A stretch of 64,000 bases of DNA from DASQYE01 sp036389315 (GTDB lineage: Bacteria; Acidobacteriota; Blastocatellia; Pyrinomonadales; Pyrinomonadaceae). Positions 43,486-51,937 of this stretch are shown piece by piece (within the stretch, counting starts at the first letter, position 1; every line of letters starts with the position of its first letter). The position numbers were made by a program, and so were the translations under genes. The notes beneath the pieces were generated by a model. The model did not search any database, was not told the DNA's origin, and worked only from the letters and a program-made list of their open reading frames with translations. The DNA lies in assembly GCA_036389315.1 (NCBI GenBank), contig DASVQF010000011.1:248001-312000 (forward strand), in the 5' to 3' direction.

Positions 43486-43518
43486 TATTCAGCTACTACA
43501 ACGGAGCAGGAATTTCTC

Positions 43519-44142
43519 ATGCCACTATTTAATTTTCTGCCCAGAGAAGAGCAGTATTTTGCGCTCTTTTCGCGAATGACTTCCTATATCTATGACGCCT
43601 CGCGCGTGCTTGTCGAGATGGTCAACGACCGCGACGGAGATTACGAGGAGCACGCCCGTCGCATCAAGGCCATAGAGCATGAGTGCGACGAGCTGACGCA
43701 CACGGTCTCGACGCGCCTCAACAAGTCTTTCATCACGCCTTTCGACCGCGAAGACATCTACCTGATGTCGAGCGCGCTCGACGACATAGTCGATCTGATA
43801 GACGATTCCGCCCTGACGATGGTGATGTACGGCGTGCGCGAGAGCACAGTGCATGCGCGCAACCTGGCCGACGTGATTCAACGCATGGCCGTCGAGCTGC
43901 ACGAGATAGTCAAGACGCTTGAGCGCCCCAACGGCATCACCCCCCGACTCGTAGAGCTTCACCGCCTGGAAAACGAGGGCGACGATATTTACCACAGGGC
44001 CATCGCAGAACTCTTTCAGAATGCGACCGACCCGCTGATCGTCATCAAGTGGAAGGACATCTACGAGAAATTGGAGTCGGCCGTTGACCGCTGCGAGAAC
44101 GTCGCCAACATTATCGAAAGCGTGATTATCAAGCACACCTGA
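43519..44142 (+). CDS. DUF47/PhoU-like phosphate transport regulator
   Basis: The 207-residue all-helical protein starts at ATG 43519, with AGGA upstream. PLFNFLPREEQYFALFSRMTSYIYDASRVLVEMV and EHARRIKAIEHECDELTHTV are followed by LNKSFITPFDREDIYLMSSALDDIVDLID, the DUF47 signature. The acidic clusters coordinate metal in PhoU relatives. It is paired with the pit gene 71 nt downstream, a common arrangement in which the DUF47 protein controls the low-affinity Pi transporter. Confidence 0.93.
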   Translation: MPLFNFLPREEQYFALFSRMTSYIYDASRVLVEMVNDRDGDYEEHARRIKAIEHECDELTHTVSTRLNKSFITPFDREDIYLMSSALDDIVDLIDDSALTMVMYGVRESTVHARNLADVIQRMAVELHEIVKTLERPNGITPRLVELHRLENEGDDIYHRAIAELFQNATDPLIVIKWKDIYEKLESAVDRCENVANIIESVIIKHT

Positions 44143-44210
44143 GCGTTCGGCTATCGGCGATCAGCTTTCAACTGCTGGCTGAGCGCTGAGCGTTGAACGC
44201 TCGTAGCTAT
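44143..44210. repeat. TCAGC-type heptad hairpin, copy 3 (family D)
   Basis: Units such as GCGTTCG, GCTATCG, GCGATCA, GCTTTCA follow one another every 7 nt after the DUF47 stop. They are mirrored by GCTGAGC and GTTGAAC units, forming an imperfect hairpin between the two genes of the operon. Confidence 0.65.
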
Positions 44211-44213
44211 CTT

Positions 44214-45257
44214 ATGAACATCACATTCGCGTTCGTCATTCTGATTATCTTCGTCGCGCTCGTCTTCGATTACATCAATGGCTTTCATGATGCTGCCAAC
44301 TCTATCGCGACGGTCGTTTCGACTCGCGTGCTTTCGCCGGGCGTCGCCGTTATCTGGGCGGCCTTTTTTAATTTCGTCGCCTTCCTGATTTTCGGCACGC
44401 ACGTCGCCAAGACCATCGGCGGCGACCTGGTCAACATCAGCCTCATCGCGGAGGATTTGCGGCTCTACGTCCTGCTGGCGGGGTTGTTGGGGGCGATCAT
44501 CTGGAATTTAATCACCTGGTATCTGGGGCTTCCGACTTCCAGCTCGCACGCGCTGATCGGCGGCTATGCTGGCGCGGCCATCGCCGCCTACAGGAGCGTC
44601 GCCGGTCTGCTCAAGCCTGAGGGCTGGATTAAGACGATCAGCTTTATCGTCGCCTCGCCGCTCTTAGGAATGCTCACGGGCTTCACCCTGATGGTCTTAG
44701 TCTACTGGATTTTCCGGCGCTGGTCTCCGAGCCAGGTTGATTCGACCTTCCGGCGGGGGCAGTTGCTCTCTGCCGCATCCTACTCGCTGGGCCACGGCGG
44801 CAACGACGCGCAGAAGACGATGGGCATCATCACGGCCGTGCTCGTCGCGGGCGGCATGCTGAACTCCGGGCCGCAAGGCTCCTTGCCGGACATTCCCACC
44901 TGGGTCGTGCTGACGGCGCATGCGGCAATCGGCCTCGGCACGCTCTCGGGCGGGTGGCGCATAGTGCATACGATGGGCTCGAAGATCACGAAGCTCAAGC
45001 CCGTGGGCGGCTTCTGCGCGGAGACGGCGGGCGCGCTGACGCTCTTCGGCGCGACCTATGCGGGGATTCCCGTCTCGACCACGCACACGATCACGGGGGC
45101 CATCGTCGGTGTCGGGGCGACGCGTCGCCTGACGGCTGTCAAGTGGGGCGTGGCGGGCCGCATCGTCTGGGCCTGGGTTTTGACCATCCCGGCCTCGGCC
45201 ATCATCGCCGCCCTCGCTTACTTCATCATAGAGTTGATACACAATGCGATCGGCTGA
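44214..45257 (+). CDS. pit: Inorganic phosphate transporter, Pit family
   Basis: The 347-residue membrane protein starts at ATG 44214. It has about nine or ten helices and both PiT signatures. FDYINGFHDAANSIATVVSTRVLSP lies near the N-terminus, and YSLGHGGNDAQKTMGIITAVL in the second half. GLPTSSSHALIGGYAGAA and GIPVSTTHTITGAIVG are the internal repeats that carry the Na+/H+ and phosphate site residues. It follows the DUF47 gene, so they are likely one operon. A strong terminator lies 44 nt after the stop. Confidence 0.95.
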   Translation: MNITFAFVILIIFVALVFDYINGFHDAANSIATVVSTRVLSPGVAVIWAAFFNFVAFLIFGTHVAKTIGGDLVNISLIAEDLRLYVLLAGLLGAIIWNLITWYLGLPTSSSHALIGGYAGAAIAAYRSVAGLLKPEGWIKTISFIVASPLLGMLTGFTLMVLVYWIFRRWSPSQVDSTFRRGQLLSAASYSLGHGGNDAQKTMGIITAVLVAGGMLNSGPQGSLPDIPTWVVLTAHAAIGLGTLSGGWRIVHTMGSKITKLKPVGGFCAETAGALTLFGATYAGIPVSTTHTITGAIVGVGATRRLTAVKWGVAGRIVWAWVLTIPASAIIAALAYFIIELIHNAIG

Positions 45258-45300
45258 GCGAGACTAAAGAGCGCACTTCTTATACATGCGCGCAGATTAA

Positions 45301-45345
45301 CGAAGCCCCTTGTCCCGTCACACGCGGAACAAGGGGCTTCGGGTT
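45301..45345 (+). terminator. Terminator between pit and the Asn/Thr-repeat gene
   Basis: A perfect 13-bp stem pairs CGAAGCCCCTTGT (45301-45313) with 45329-45341. A GGTTTA tail follows. It lies between two convergent genes and can serve either. Confidence 0.8.
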
Positions 45346-45374
45346 TAATCAACTGTTGCTACGGCAGCGCCGGC

Positions 45375-45983
45375 TTAGCGCGGAGTGGTATTGCCATTCG
45401 TATTGCCGTTGGAGTTGCCATTGGTGTTGCCGTTGTTGCTGTTGATGGGCCCACGCGGCGTGCCAGGGTCAGGATTGCGCCCGCGCCGGACTCTGCGCGG
45501 TGTGCCCGGATCAGGGTTGCCCCTGTTGGTGTTGCCGTTGGCATTGGTGTTCGTATTGGTGTTCACATTGCCATTGGCATTTGTATTGGTGTTTGTGTTG
45601 GTGTTTGTGTTGGTATTGCCGTTCATGTTGCCGCCGGTATTGCCGTTGCCGTTGGTATTCCCGTTAGCATTCGTGTTGGTGTTGCTATTGGTATTCCCGT
45701 TGGCGTTGGTATTGGTATTTGTGTTTGTGTTCGTGTTCCAATTACCGTTGGCATTGGTGTTCCAGTTCCCGTTGGTGTTCTGGTTCGAGTTATCGTTCCG
45801 ATTGACGGGCCCGCGTGGCGTGCCGGGGTCAGGGTTGCGCCCGCGCCGGACTCCGGGCCGGTTGTCGTTCTGGTTGGTGTTCTGCGTCCCCTGTCCTCCC
45901 TGCCCGAGAACCACTAGTACCCCGGCAAGTATCAGCACCGAGCCGATCACTGCTTTGACTACTTCCGAAAGCTTTGAATTCAT
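45375..45983 (-). CDS. Asn/Thr-rich low-complexity surface protein
   Basis: ATG 45983 is chosen because GGAG lies about 8 nt upstream; an in-frame GTG occurs at 45995. A membrane or signal segment (VVKAVIGSVLILAGVLVVLG) opens the 202 residues. The rest is almost only Asn, Thr and Gly, in Asn-Thr, NTNG and NTNA units, and is bracketed by three copies of a phrase containing RNPDPGTPRGP or RGNPDPGTPR. Such low-complexity tracts are unstable at DNA level and can vary in length between strains. The antisense reading as a Leu/Val-rich ORF is a shadow. Function is unknown; a cell-surface or matrix role is a guess. Confidence 0.7.
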   Translation of the reverse strand: MNSKLSEVVKAVIGSVLILAGVLVVLGQGGQGTQNTNQNDNRPGVRRGRNPDPGTPRGPVNRNDNSNQNTNGNWNTNANGNWNTNTNTNTNTNANGNTNSNTNTNANGNTNGNGNTGGNMNGNTNTNTNTNTNTNANGNVNTNTNTNANGNTNRGNPDPGTPRRVRRGRNPDPGTPRGPINSNNGNTNGNSNGNTNGNTTPR

Positions 45984-46220
45984 GACTATCTCCACCTCGT
46001 TCCTTCTATTTTGTCCGCGGGGGAAGTCTCAAGAAAGGTAGCAGGCAAGGTACTGCGGCTCCAATATTTCAAGTCCGCAACAAACTGGCCTGATGGATAG
46101 CGATAACATACCAAGCAGCCCCGTCCGAGTCTGTACGTAAGCGCACAGATTTCGGGCCCGTCACTAATAGTTGTTGCTGGTAGGCGGTGAGCCTATGTGT
46201 CGAAGAGTGGAAGATAAAGA

Positions 46221-46293
46221 TGCGCCTGGCAGGAATTGAACCTGCGGCCCCCTGCTCCGGAGGCAGGTGCTCTATCCGCTGAGCTACAGGCGC
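46221..46293 (-). tRNA. tRNA-Arg (anticodon CCG)
   Basis: Read on the minus strand, a 73-nt cloverleaf has acceptor GCGCCTG/CAGGCGC and an anticodon stem CCTGC/GCAGG with loop CTCCGGA. A T arm with GGTTCAATTCC and a discriminator A complete it. No CCA is encoded. It reads CGG arginine codons. Confidence 0.95.
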
Positions 46294-46463
46294 GCGGCTT
46301 GAATTATTGCACAGGTCGAGTTCGGGCGCAAAAACCAGAGGTCGAACTCATTGACATTTAATCCTTCACAGGAATAATTTACCCGCTCCATCTTGTTTCC
46401 AGCCGACGAGCAGCCTCGTTGGCCTCACGTTATCTTTCTCAACTCATCAATCGAGCACTATTT

Positions 46464-49085
46464 ATGAATGAACATCCCGATCAACAAAGACCGCTGTCGG
46501 ATAAAGCATCCGAAGCGTTAGCTCGCATCGAAGATGCTCGCAGGAGCCGTGCAGTTGAATTGGACTTATCTGGTTTAGCGTTGACCGAGTTACCAGAATC
46601 CATCGGCCAGTTGTCTCAGCTTGAGACACTGAACCTTGAGCTTAACCAATTAAGTGAGTTACCGGAATCTATCAGCCAGTTGTCCCGGCTGCGAACTTTG
46701 GCGCTCCTCGGTAACCAACTAAAGAAGTTACCGGAATCCATCGGCCAATTATCTCAACTTGAGGAACTGAACCTTACTGGAAACAAATTGAGGAATCTAC
46801 CGGAATCTATCAGCCAGTTGTCCCAGCTTGAGACACTGTACCTTGATGCCAATCAATTAAGGGCACTGCCGGAATCTATCGGCCAGTTGTCCAAGCTTAA
46901 TGTTCTATGGCTCTCCGGAAACAAGCTGACGGAGTTACCACGATCCATCGGCCGGTTATCCCGGCTTCGGATTTTATACCTTGACCGGAATGAGTTAATA
47001 CGCTTGCCGGAAGCGCTCAAAAATCTTAAGTTTTTGGAGCTGCTTTACCTTCATGGGAACGACAGGCTTGGACTGCCAGCAGAAGTATTAGGAGCTACTT
47101 GGGAGCAGTTTGGGGGCGGAAAAACTGCTCGCCCTGAAGAGATTCTTGAATATTACTTTCGGCTGCATGGCGGGAAGCGGCCTTTGAATGAGGCGAAGCT
47201 TATTCTTGTGGGGCGCGGCGGGGTGGGCAAGACTTCGATTGTCAACCGGCTGTTACACGACCTTTTCAGGGAGGAGAAGAAGACCGAGGGCATCAGGATT
47301 ACCGAATGGAAGTTCCGGCTCAAACCGGATGAGGAGGTGCGGCTGAACGTGTGGGATTTCGGCGGGCAGGAGATCATGCACGCGACGCACCAGTTCTTTC
47401 TGACGCAGCGAAGTCTCTACCTGCTGGTGCTAAACGGGCGCGAGGGTGGCGAAGACGCAGACGCGGAATACTGGCTCAAGCTGATCGAGAGCTTCGGCAG
47501 CGAATCGCCCGTCATCGTCGTCTTGAATAAGATTAAAGAGCATCCCTTTGACGTGAATCGTCGCGCCCTGCAACAGAAATATCCGAGCATACGCGAGTTT
47601 GTGAAGACGGATTGCGAGGATGGAACCGGCCTTGAGCAACTCAGGAAAATTATCGAGCGGGAGACGGATCGCCTGGAACATCTGCGGGACGCGTTCCCGG
47701 CCAACTGGTTCTCGATCAAGGATAAGCTGGCGGGGATAAAGAAGAACTTTCTGAGCTTCGACGAATATCGCAGGGAATGCGCGAAGCTCGGCGAAAAAGA
47801 CGAATCCGCGCAGGAGTTGCTCGCCTCTTATCTGCACAGCCTCGGCATCGCGCTCAACTACAAAGACGATCCCAGATTGCAGGACACGCACGTCTTGAAT
47901 CCGCACTGGGTCACAAACGGCATCTACAAAATCCTGAACTCGGAGAGGTTGGAGAGGCAAAAGGGAGAGATTCGGCTGCGTGATCTCTCCCATATTCTGG
48001 ACGGCAGGCAGTACCCGGCCCGGATGCACCTCTTCCTCTTCGACCTGATGAAGAAATTCGAGTTGTGCTTCAGCTTCCCTGACGAGGAGACGCATTACCT
48101 GATACCAGAGCTGCTGGACAAACAGGAGTCCATCGAGGCGGCGAAGTTCAAGCCCGAAGAGTGTCTCAATTTTCAATATCATTATCCGGTGCTGCCGGAA
48201 GGGTTGCTGCCGCGCTTCATCGTCCGCACACACGCGTTGAGCGAGGGGCTGCCGCGCTGGCGTACGGGCGTCATTCTGAAGTTCGAGGAGAACCGCGCGC
48301 TGGTCAAAGCCGACGTGCAGGACAAGCAGGTCTTTATCTCCGTCAACGGCTCGCAGTCCGGTCGCCGCCGACTGCTTGCCGTCATCCGTTCGGATTTCGA
48401 CCGCATTCATCGAGACATACGAAATTTGCAGCCGCAGGAGATGGTGCCTGTCCCGAGCCATCTCAGCTTGATCGTGCCCTACAAAAAGTTGTTAGTGATG
48501 GAGACGCGCGGCGTCCGCCAGTTTACCGAAGTGGCCGGAGACGACGTAATTGAATTGAAGGTTAACGAGTTGCTTAACGGCGTAGACCTCGAAGGGACAC
48601 GCAGAAGGGAGAGGACGGTTGATGAGCGAAAGCAGGGAGTGCGATTGTTCTACAGCTATTCACACAGAGACGAGAGCCTGCGTAACGAGCTGGAAACTCA
48701 CCTCAAGCTCCTGCAACGCCAGGGGCTGATCGAGACCTGGAACGACCGTAAGATCGAAGCGGGCGATGATTGGAAGCAGCGCATAGACGAAAACCTGGAA
48801 CGCGCAGACATCATTCTGCTGCTCATCAGCGCCGACTTCATCGCATCCGACTACTGTTATGAGAAGGAGATGGCGCGAGCCATAGAGCGTTATCAGAGAG
48901 GAGAGGCGCGCGTGGTTCCCGTCATAGTGCGCGACGTTAACTGGCAAAAGGCCCCTTTCGCCAAGCTGCAAGCCCTGCCCAAAGACGGGAAGGCTGTGAT
49001 GACCTGGACGGACAAGGACTCTGCCTGGCGCAATGTCTCAGAGGGGATTGAAAGGATAGTCGATGAGATGCGAAAGAAGTCTTAG
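46464..49085 (+). CDS. LRR-Roc-COR-TIR protein (bacterial Roco with TIR effector)
   Basis: ATG 46464 is chosen; the frame is open to 46419 with no better ribosome site. The 873 residues hold seven or more leucine-rich repeats of 23 residues (LPESIGQLSQLETLNLELNQ type) in the first 210 or so. A Roc GTPase follows, with GRGGVGKTSIVNRL (P loop), LNVWDFGGQEIMHATHQFF (G3) and VVLNKIKEH, where the base-specifying Asp of NKxD is Lys. A COR-like region spans about 420-700. A C-terminal TIR-like domain has VRLFYSYSHRDE, ADIILLLISADFIASDYCYEKEMARA (the Glu of KEM is in the NAD-cleaving position) and VVPVIVRDVNW. This is the plan of Roco proteins with a TIR output, likely signalling or anti-phage NADase. 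Near-identical DNA repeats and lower GC in the LRR part suggest recent change. Confidence 0.9.
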   Translation: MNEHPDQQRPLSDKASEALARIEDARRSRAVELDLSGLALTELPESIGQLSQLETLNLELNQLSELPESISQLSRLRTLALLGNQLKKLPESIGQLSQLEELNLTGNKLRNLPESISQLSQLETLYLDANQLRALPESIGQLSKLNVLWLSGNKLTELPRSIGRLSRLRILYLDRNELIRLPEALKNLKFLELLYLHGNDRLGLPAEVLGATWEQFGGGKTARPEEILEYYFRLHGGKRPLNEAKLILVGRGGVGKTSIVNRLLHDLFREEKKTEGIRITEWKFRLKPDEEVRLNVWDFGGQEIMHATHQFFLTQRSLYLLVLNGREGGEDADAEYWLKLIESFGSESPVIVVLNKIKEHPFDVNRRALQQKYPSIREFVKTDCEDGTGLEQLRKIIERETDRLEHLRDAFPANWFSIKDKLAGIKKNFLSFDEYRRECAKLGEKDESAQELLASYLHSLGIALNYKDDPRLQDTHVLNPHWVTNGIYKILNSERLERQKGEIRLRDLSHILDGRQYPARMHLFLFDLMKKFELCFSFPDEETHYLIPELLDKQESIEAAKFKPEECLNFQYHYPVLPEGLLPRFIVRTHALSEGLPRWRTGVILKFEENRALVKADVQDKQVFISVNGSQSGRRRLLAVIRSDFDRIHRDIRNLQPQEMVPVPSHLSLIVPYKKLLVMETRGVRQFTEVAGDDVIELKVNELLNGVDLEGTRRRERTVDERKQGVRLFYSYSHRDESLRNELETHLKLLQRQGLIETWNDRKIEAGDDWKQRIDENLERADIILLLISADFIASDYCYEKEMARAIERYQRGEARVVPVIVRDVNWQKAPFAKLQALPKDGKAVMTWTDKDSAWRNVSEGIERIVDEMRKKS

Positions 49086-49089
49086 TAAA

Positions 49090-49488
49090 TTACCGAAGGC
49101 CGCCGATGAATTCGTCGTAGAGCAGGCGGTCTTCAGGGCCGATCTCTTCGATCTTCACGCCGACCAGGTAGCCTGCTCCGGCTTCGTCTTCGTTGAAGAC
49201 TCCGCAGTGTACCAGCCGGGCAGTGACGCGGACGCTCGCTTCGCTTGAGACGGCGAGGATTATCTGGAAGTTGTAGTCGCCTTTATTAAGCTCATGGCAG
49301 CCGAGGCGCGGCGACAGGAGGATGATGGACATCCCTTCCCGGCTCACGTCTCGCGTATAGGCGAGCACGCTCGGCCACCGGCTCTCTTCCGTGTCCGGCT
49401 CGACCAGAGAGACGCTGACGGGCAGACGGGCCCTGTAGCGCGGGCTCACGCGCCGATTCCTATTGATAGTATCCCACGCGGAGAACAT
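49090..49488 (-). CDS. PilZ-domain protein
   Basis: The 132-residue protein shows the PilZ pattern. RVSPRYRARLPVSVSL gives basic residues in the R-x3-R position. TRDVSREGMSIILLSP matches [D/N]-x-S-x2-G, and GYLVGVKIEEI closes the barrel. Both c-di-GMP motifs look intact, unlike the longer PilZ protein at 11129. It converges closely with the Roco-TIR gene. It is likely a c-di-GMP-responsive protein of unknown partner. Confidence 0.8.
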   Translation of the reverse strand: MFSAWDTINRNRRVSPRYRARLPVSVSLVEPDTEESRWPSVLAYTRDVSREGMSIILLSPRLGCHELNKGDYNFQIILAVSSEASVRVTARLVHCGVFNEDEAGAGYLVGVKIEEIGPEDRLLYDEFIGGLR

Positions 49489-49694
49489 GACTCTTGCTGG
49501 TCGGGAAAATCAAGAGACTGCCCTCAAACCCTTCGTGGTTCGAGTACTGATGGCCAATGGGCGTGGGAGACTCAAGGCCAGTTTGCCCTTGACTACAAAG
49601 TTGAGAGTAAAGCTCCGGCCCGAGAGTGTCAACAGGTTTTCGGAAGGGCTGGGTTGGGCGAACGTGTCTGCCACCAGAGAGACCGGCTCTCTTG

Positions 49695-50705
49695 TTACTC
49701 TTCGGCCGTGAGGACGAAGCCCGTCGAGTTGCGCTCGACCAGATGCGTCGCGATATGCACGTCTACGCCTTCCTGCTCCGGGTGCTCTATCGTCGTCATC
49801 AAAGCCTCGATGGCCTTCTGGCCCAGCTCGTCGCGCGGCAGGCAGACGGTCGTGAGCGAAGGGTCTGCCAGCTCGGCGAAGGCTATGTCGTCGAACCCGA
49901 TCACGGAGATGTCGTGCGGAATCGAGAGGCCGGAGGCACGGCACTCGCGCATCACGCCGAGGGCCATCATGTCGTTGGCGGCGACGATGGCCGTCGGACG
50001 CGGCTTTTCAGTCAGGACGGCGCGCGCCGACCGTATCCCGCCTTCGAGCCGGAAATCCCCTTCGTAAATGGAGGGCTCTGGCCCACGGGGAAGATGACGC
50101 CGCGCGGAATCGCGAAAAGCCTCAAGTCTTTTGATGGACGAGCGCAGGCGCGTGGGCCCGCCGATGTAAGCTATGCGACGGTGGCCGCGCTCGACCAGGT
50201 GGCGCACGGCCTCTTCGATGCCCGCTCCGTAATCCACCACCAGGTTACTCATGCAGATGCCCTTCGTGCCCAGATCGAGGAAGACTACGGAGATGTGACA
50301 GCGCGCCAGCTCGCTTATGAGCGCGCAGTCAAGCTCGGAAGTCATCAGCGCCACGCCGGCGACCTTGCGCTGGATGATCCGCTGCACGTAACGCAGCGTG
50401 CGCTCGGCATCATAATTGGTGTTGAGCAGCAGCACATCGTAGCCGCGCTCGAAGGCAGCCGCCTCGATGCTCTTCACCAGCTCCGGAAAGAAAGGGTTGG
50501 AGATGTCCGAGACCAGGACTCCGAGCATCTGGCTGCGGCCGGAAGCGAGGCTGCGCGCGTGAGCGTTCGGATAGTAATTGCACAGCTCTATGGCGCGCAG
50601 CACCTTCTCGCGCGTCTCGTCCGATACGTACCTGGTATTGTTGATGACGTGCGAAACGGTCGCCGTCGAGACGCCCGCCTCCCGCGCCACATCTTTGATC
50701 CGCAT
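49695..50705 (-). CDS. LacI-family transcriptional regulator
   Basis: The 336 residues start with a LacI helix-turn-helix, MRIKDVAREAGVSTATVSHV-type with the hinge NYYPNAHARSLASGR. A periplasmic-binding-protein-like effector domain follows (LGVLVSDISNPFFPELVKSIEAAAF, RRIAYIGGPTRL, AIVAANDMMALGVM, ISVIGFDDIAFAELADPSLTTV). It lies directly downstream of galK and a GH51 gene, all on the minus strand. It therefore probably responds to a sugar released or used by them, such as galactose or arabinose. No operator was identified. Confidence 0.93.
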   Translation of the reverse strand: MRIKDVAREAGVSTATVSHVINNTRYVSDETREKVLRAIELCNYYPNAHARSLASGRSQMLGVLVSDISNPFFPELVKSIEAAAFERGYDVLLLNTNYDAERTLRYVQRIIQRKVAGVALMTSELDCALISELARCHISVVFLDLGTKGICMSNLVVDYGAGIEEAVRHLVERGHRRIAYIGGPTRLRSSIKRLEAFRDSARRHLPRGPEPSIYEGDFRLEGGIRSARAVLTEKPRPTAIVAANDMMALGVMRECRASGLSIPHDISVIGFDDIAFAELADPSLTTVCLPRDELGQKAIEALMTTIEHPEQEGVDVHIATHLVERNSTGFVLTAEE

Positions 50706-50712
50706 AAGCTCG

Positions 50713-50768
50713 AAGGGATGAGGGATGAAAGAAAAGCAGCCTGTCTTTCATTCATCCCTCATCCCTAT
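50713..50768. repeat. GGGATGA heptad hairpin, copy 3 (family B)
   Basis: Left arm AAGGGATGAGGGATGAAAG (from 50713) pairs with CTTTCATTCATCCCTCATCC (right arm). It sits between lacI and galK, and its right arm encodes the last residues of GalK (IGMRDE). Confidence 0.85.
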
Positions 50769-51917
50769 TTCCTTTGCGCCGTCGCTGGCCTCGACGACGT
50801 AGATGTCGGTTTGAATGCCTGTGGCCAGATGGTATTCGCGCGTGACGACCTCACGGAACTCTGCGAGCGCGTCTCGGCGGACGAGGTTGACTGTGCAGCC
50901 GCCGAAGCCGCCGCCCGTCATGCGCGCACCGAGCACCCCGCTCAGGCGACCGGCGATCTCGACGAGCGCGTCCAGTTCCCTTGAGCTGACCTCGTAATCG
51001 TCGCGCAGCGAGCGGTGCGAGGCGGCCATCAGTTGGCCCATCGTCAAGAGGTCGCCCGTGCGCAGGGCTTCGGCCGCGCCGAGCGTGCGAGCGTTCTCCG
51101 TCACGACATGGCGGCAGCGGCGGCGAACTGGCTCAGGCAGCCGCTCTTCGTACCGCGCGAGCTGTTCCGGGCTCACGTCGCGCAGCGCGCGAATGCCCGG
51201 CAGCACTTCCCTGAGCAGCTCGACTCCCCGCTCACACTCGGCACGACGCTTGTTATATTCCGAAGAAGATAGCTCGTGCTTGACGCGCGTGTCACAGACG
51301 GCGACCGAGACGCCTTCCATATTCATCGGGATCGCCTCTATGCTGAGCGAGCGGCAATCTATCAAGAGCGCGTGGCCGCGACGCCCCATCGTCGCGATCA
51401 GTTGATCCATGATGCCGCTCTTGGTTCCGACGAAAGTATGCTCGGCCTGCTGTCCGGCGAGCGCGAGCGCGACCCTCTCGACATTCGCGCCGGACAGAGC
51501 GACCAGGCTGAGCCCCACGGAAATCTCCAGCGCGGCCGAAGATGAGAGACCCGCTCCGGCCGGAACGCTTGACGAGATGGCCAGGCTCGCGCCGCCGAGG
51601 AGCGCGCCGCGCGATTCGAGCACACGCGCCACGCCTTCGACGTAATCGAGCCAGATACCGCGCAACCCCCGTCCGGGCTCGTCCAGATTGAATTCGCCTG
51701 ACTCGTCCACGTTGAGCGAATAGACGCGCACCACACGGTCGTCGCGCGCCGAGGCGGCCACAACGGTCTCGCGGTCAATCGCCATCGGCAGCACGAAGCC
51801 GTCGTTATAATCCGTGTGCTCGCCGATCAGGTTGACGCGTCCGGGCGCGCTGAACAGGCGCGGCTGCGCGCCGTACAGACTCCTGAACTTGTCTCGCAAC
51901 TGTTCGAGATCAACCAA
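50748..51917 (-). CDS. galK: Galactokinase
   Basis: A GHMP-fold kinase that phosphorylates galactose with ATP. PRLFSAPGRVNLIGEHTDYN is the galactokinase signature. SSVPAGAGLSSSAALEISVG is the ATP loop, TKSGIMDQLIATMGRRGHALLIDCRS carries the catalytic Asp, and GARMTGGGFGGCTVNLV is the third GHMP motif. The start is taken at TTG 51917 because GGGAG lies 7 nt upstream; the frame is open to 51941 but would overlap the GH51 gene. The C-terminal residues after GAK come from a family B repeat. It fits a galactose/arabinose gene cluster. Confidence 0.93.
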   Translation of the reverse strand: MVDLEQLRDKFRSLYGAQPRLFSAPGRVNLIGEHTDYNDGFVLPMAIDRETVVAASARDDRVVRVYSLNVDESGEFNLDEPGRGLRGIWLDYVEGVARVLESRGALLGGASLAISSSVPAGAGLSSSAALEISVGLSLVALSGANVERVALALAGQQAEHTFVGTKSGIMDQLIATMGRRGHALLIDCRSLSIEAIPMNMEGVSVAVCDTRVKHELSSSEYNKRRAECERGVELLREVLPGIRALRDVSPEQLARYEERLPEPVRRRCRHVVTENARTLGAAEALRTGDLLTMGQLMAASHRSLRDDYEVSSRELDALVEIAGRLSGVLGARMTGGGFGGCTVNLVRRDALAEFREVVTREYHLATGIQTDIYVVEASDGAKEIGMRDE

Positions 51918-51937
51918 CGTCAGACTCCCTCTACTCT

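Noticed and set aside
45385..46041. Plus-strand Leu/Val/Phe-rich ORF opposite the Asn/Thr protein
   Set aside because: It is the antisense shadow of the NTN repeats; the minus frame has the ribosome site and signal segment.
46221..49085. tRNA-Arg as an integration site for a Roco-TIR island
   Set aside because: The Roco gene lies upstream of the tRNA 5' end, no integrase is present and no direct repeat of the tRNA 3' end was found.
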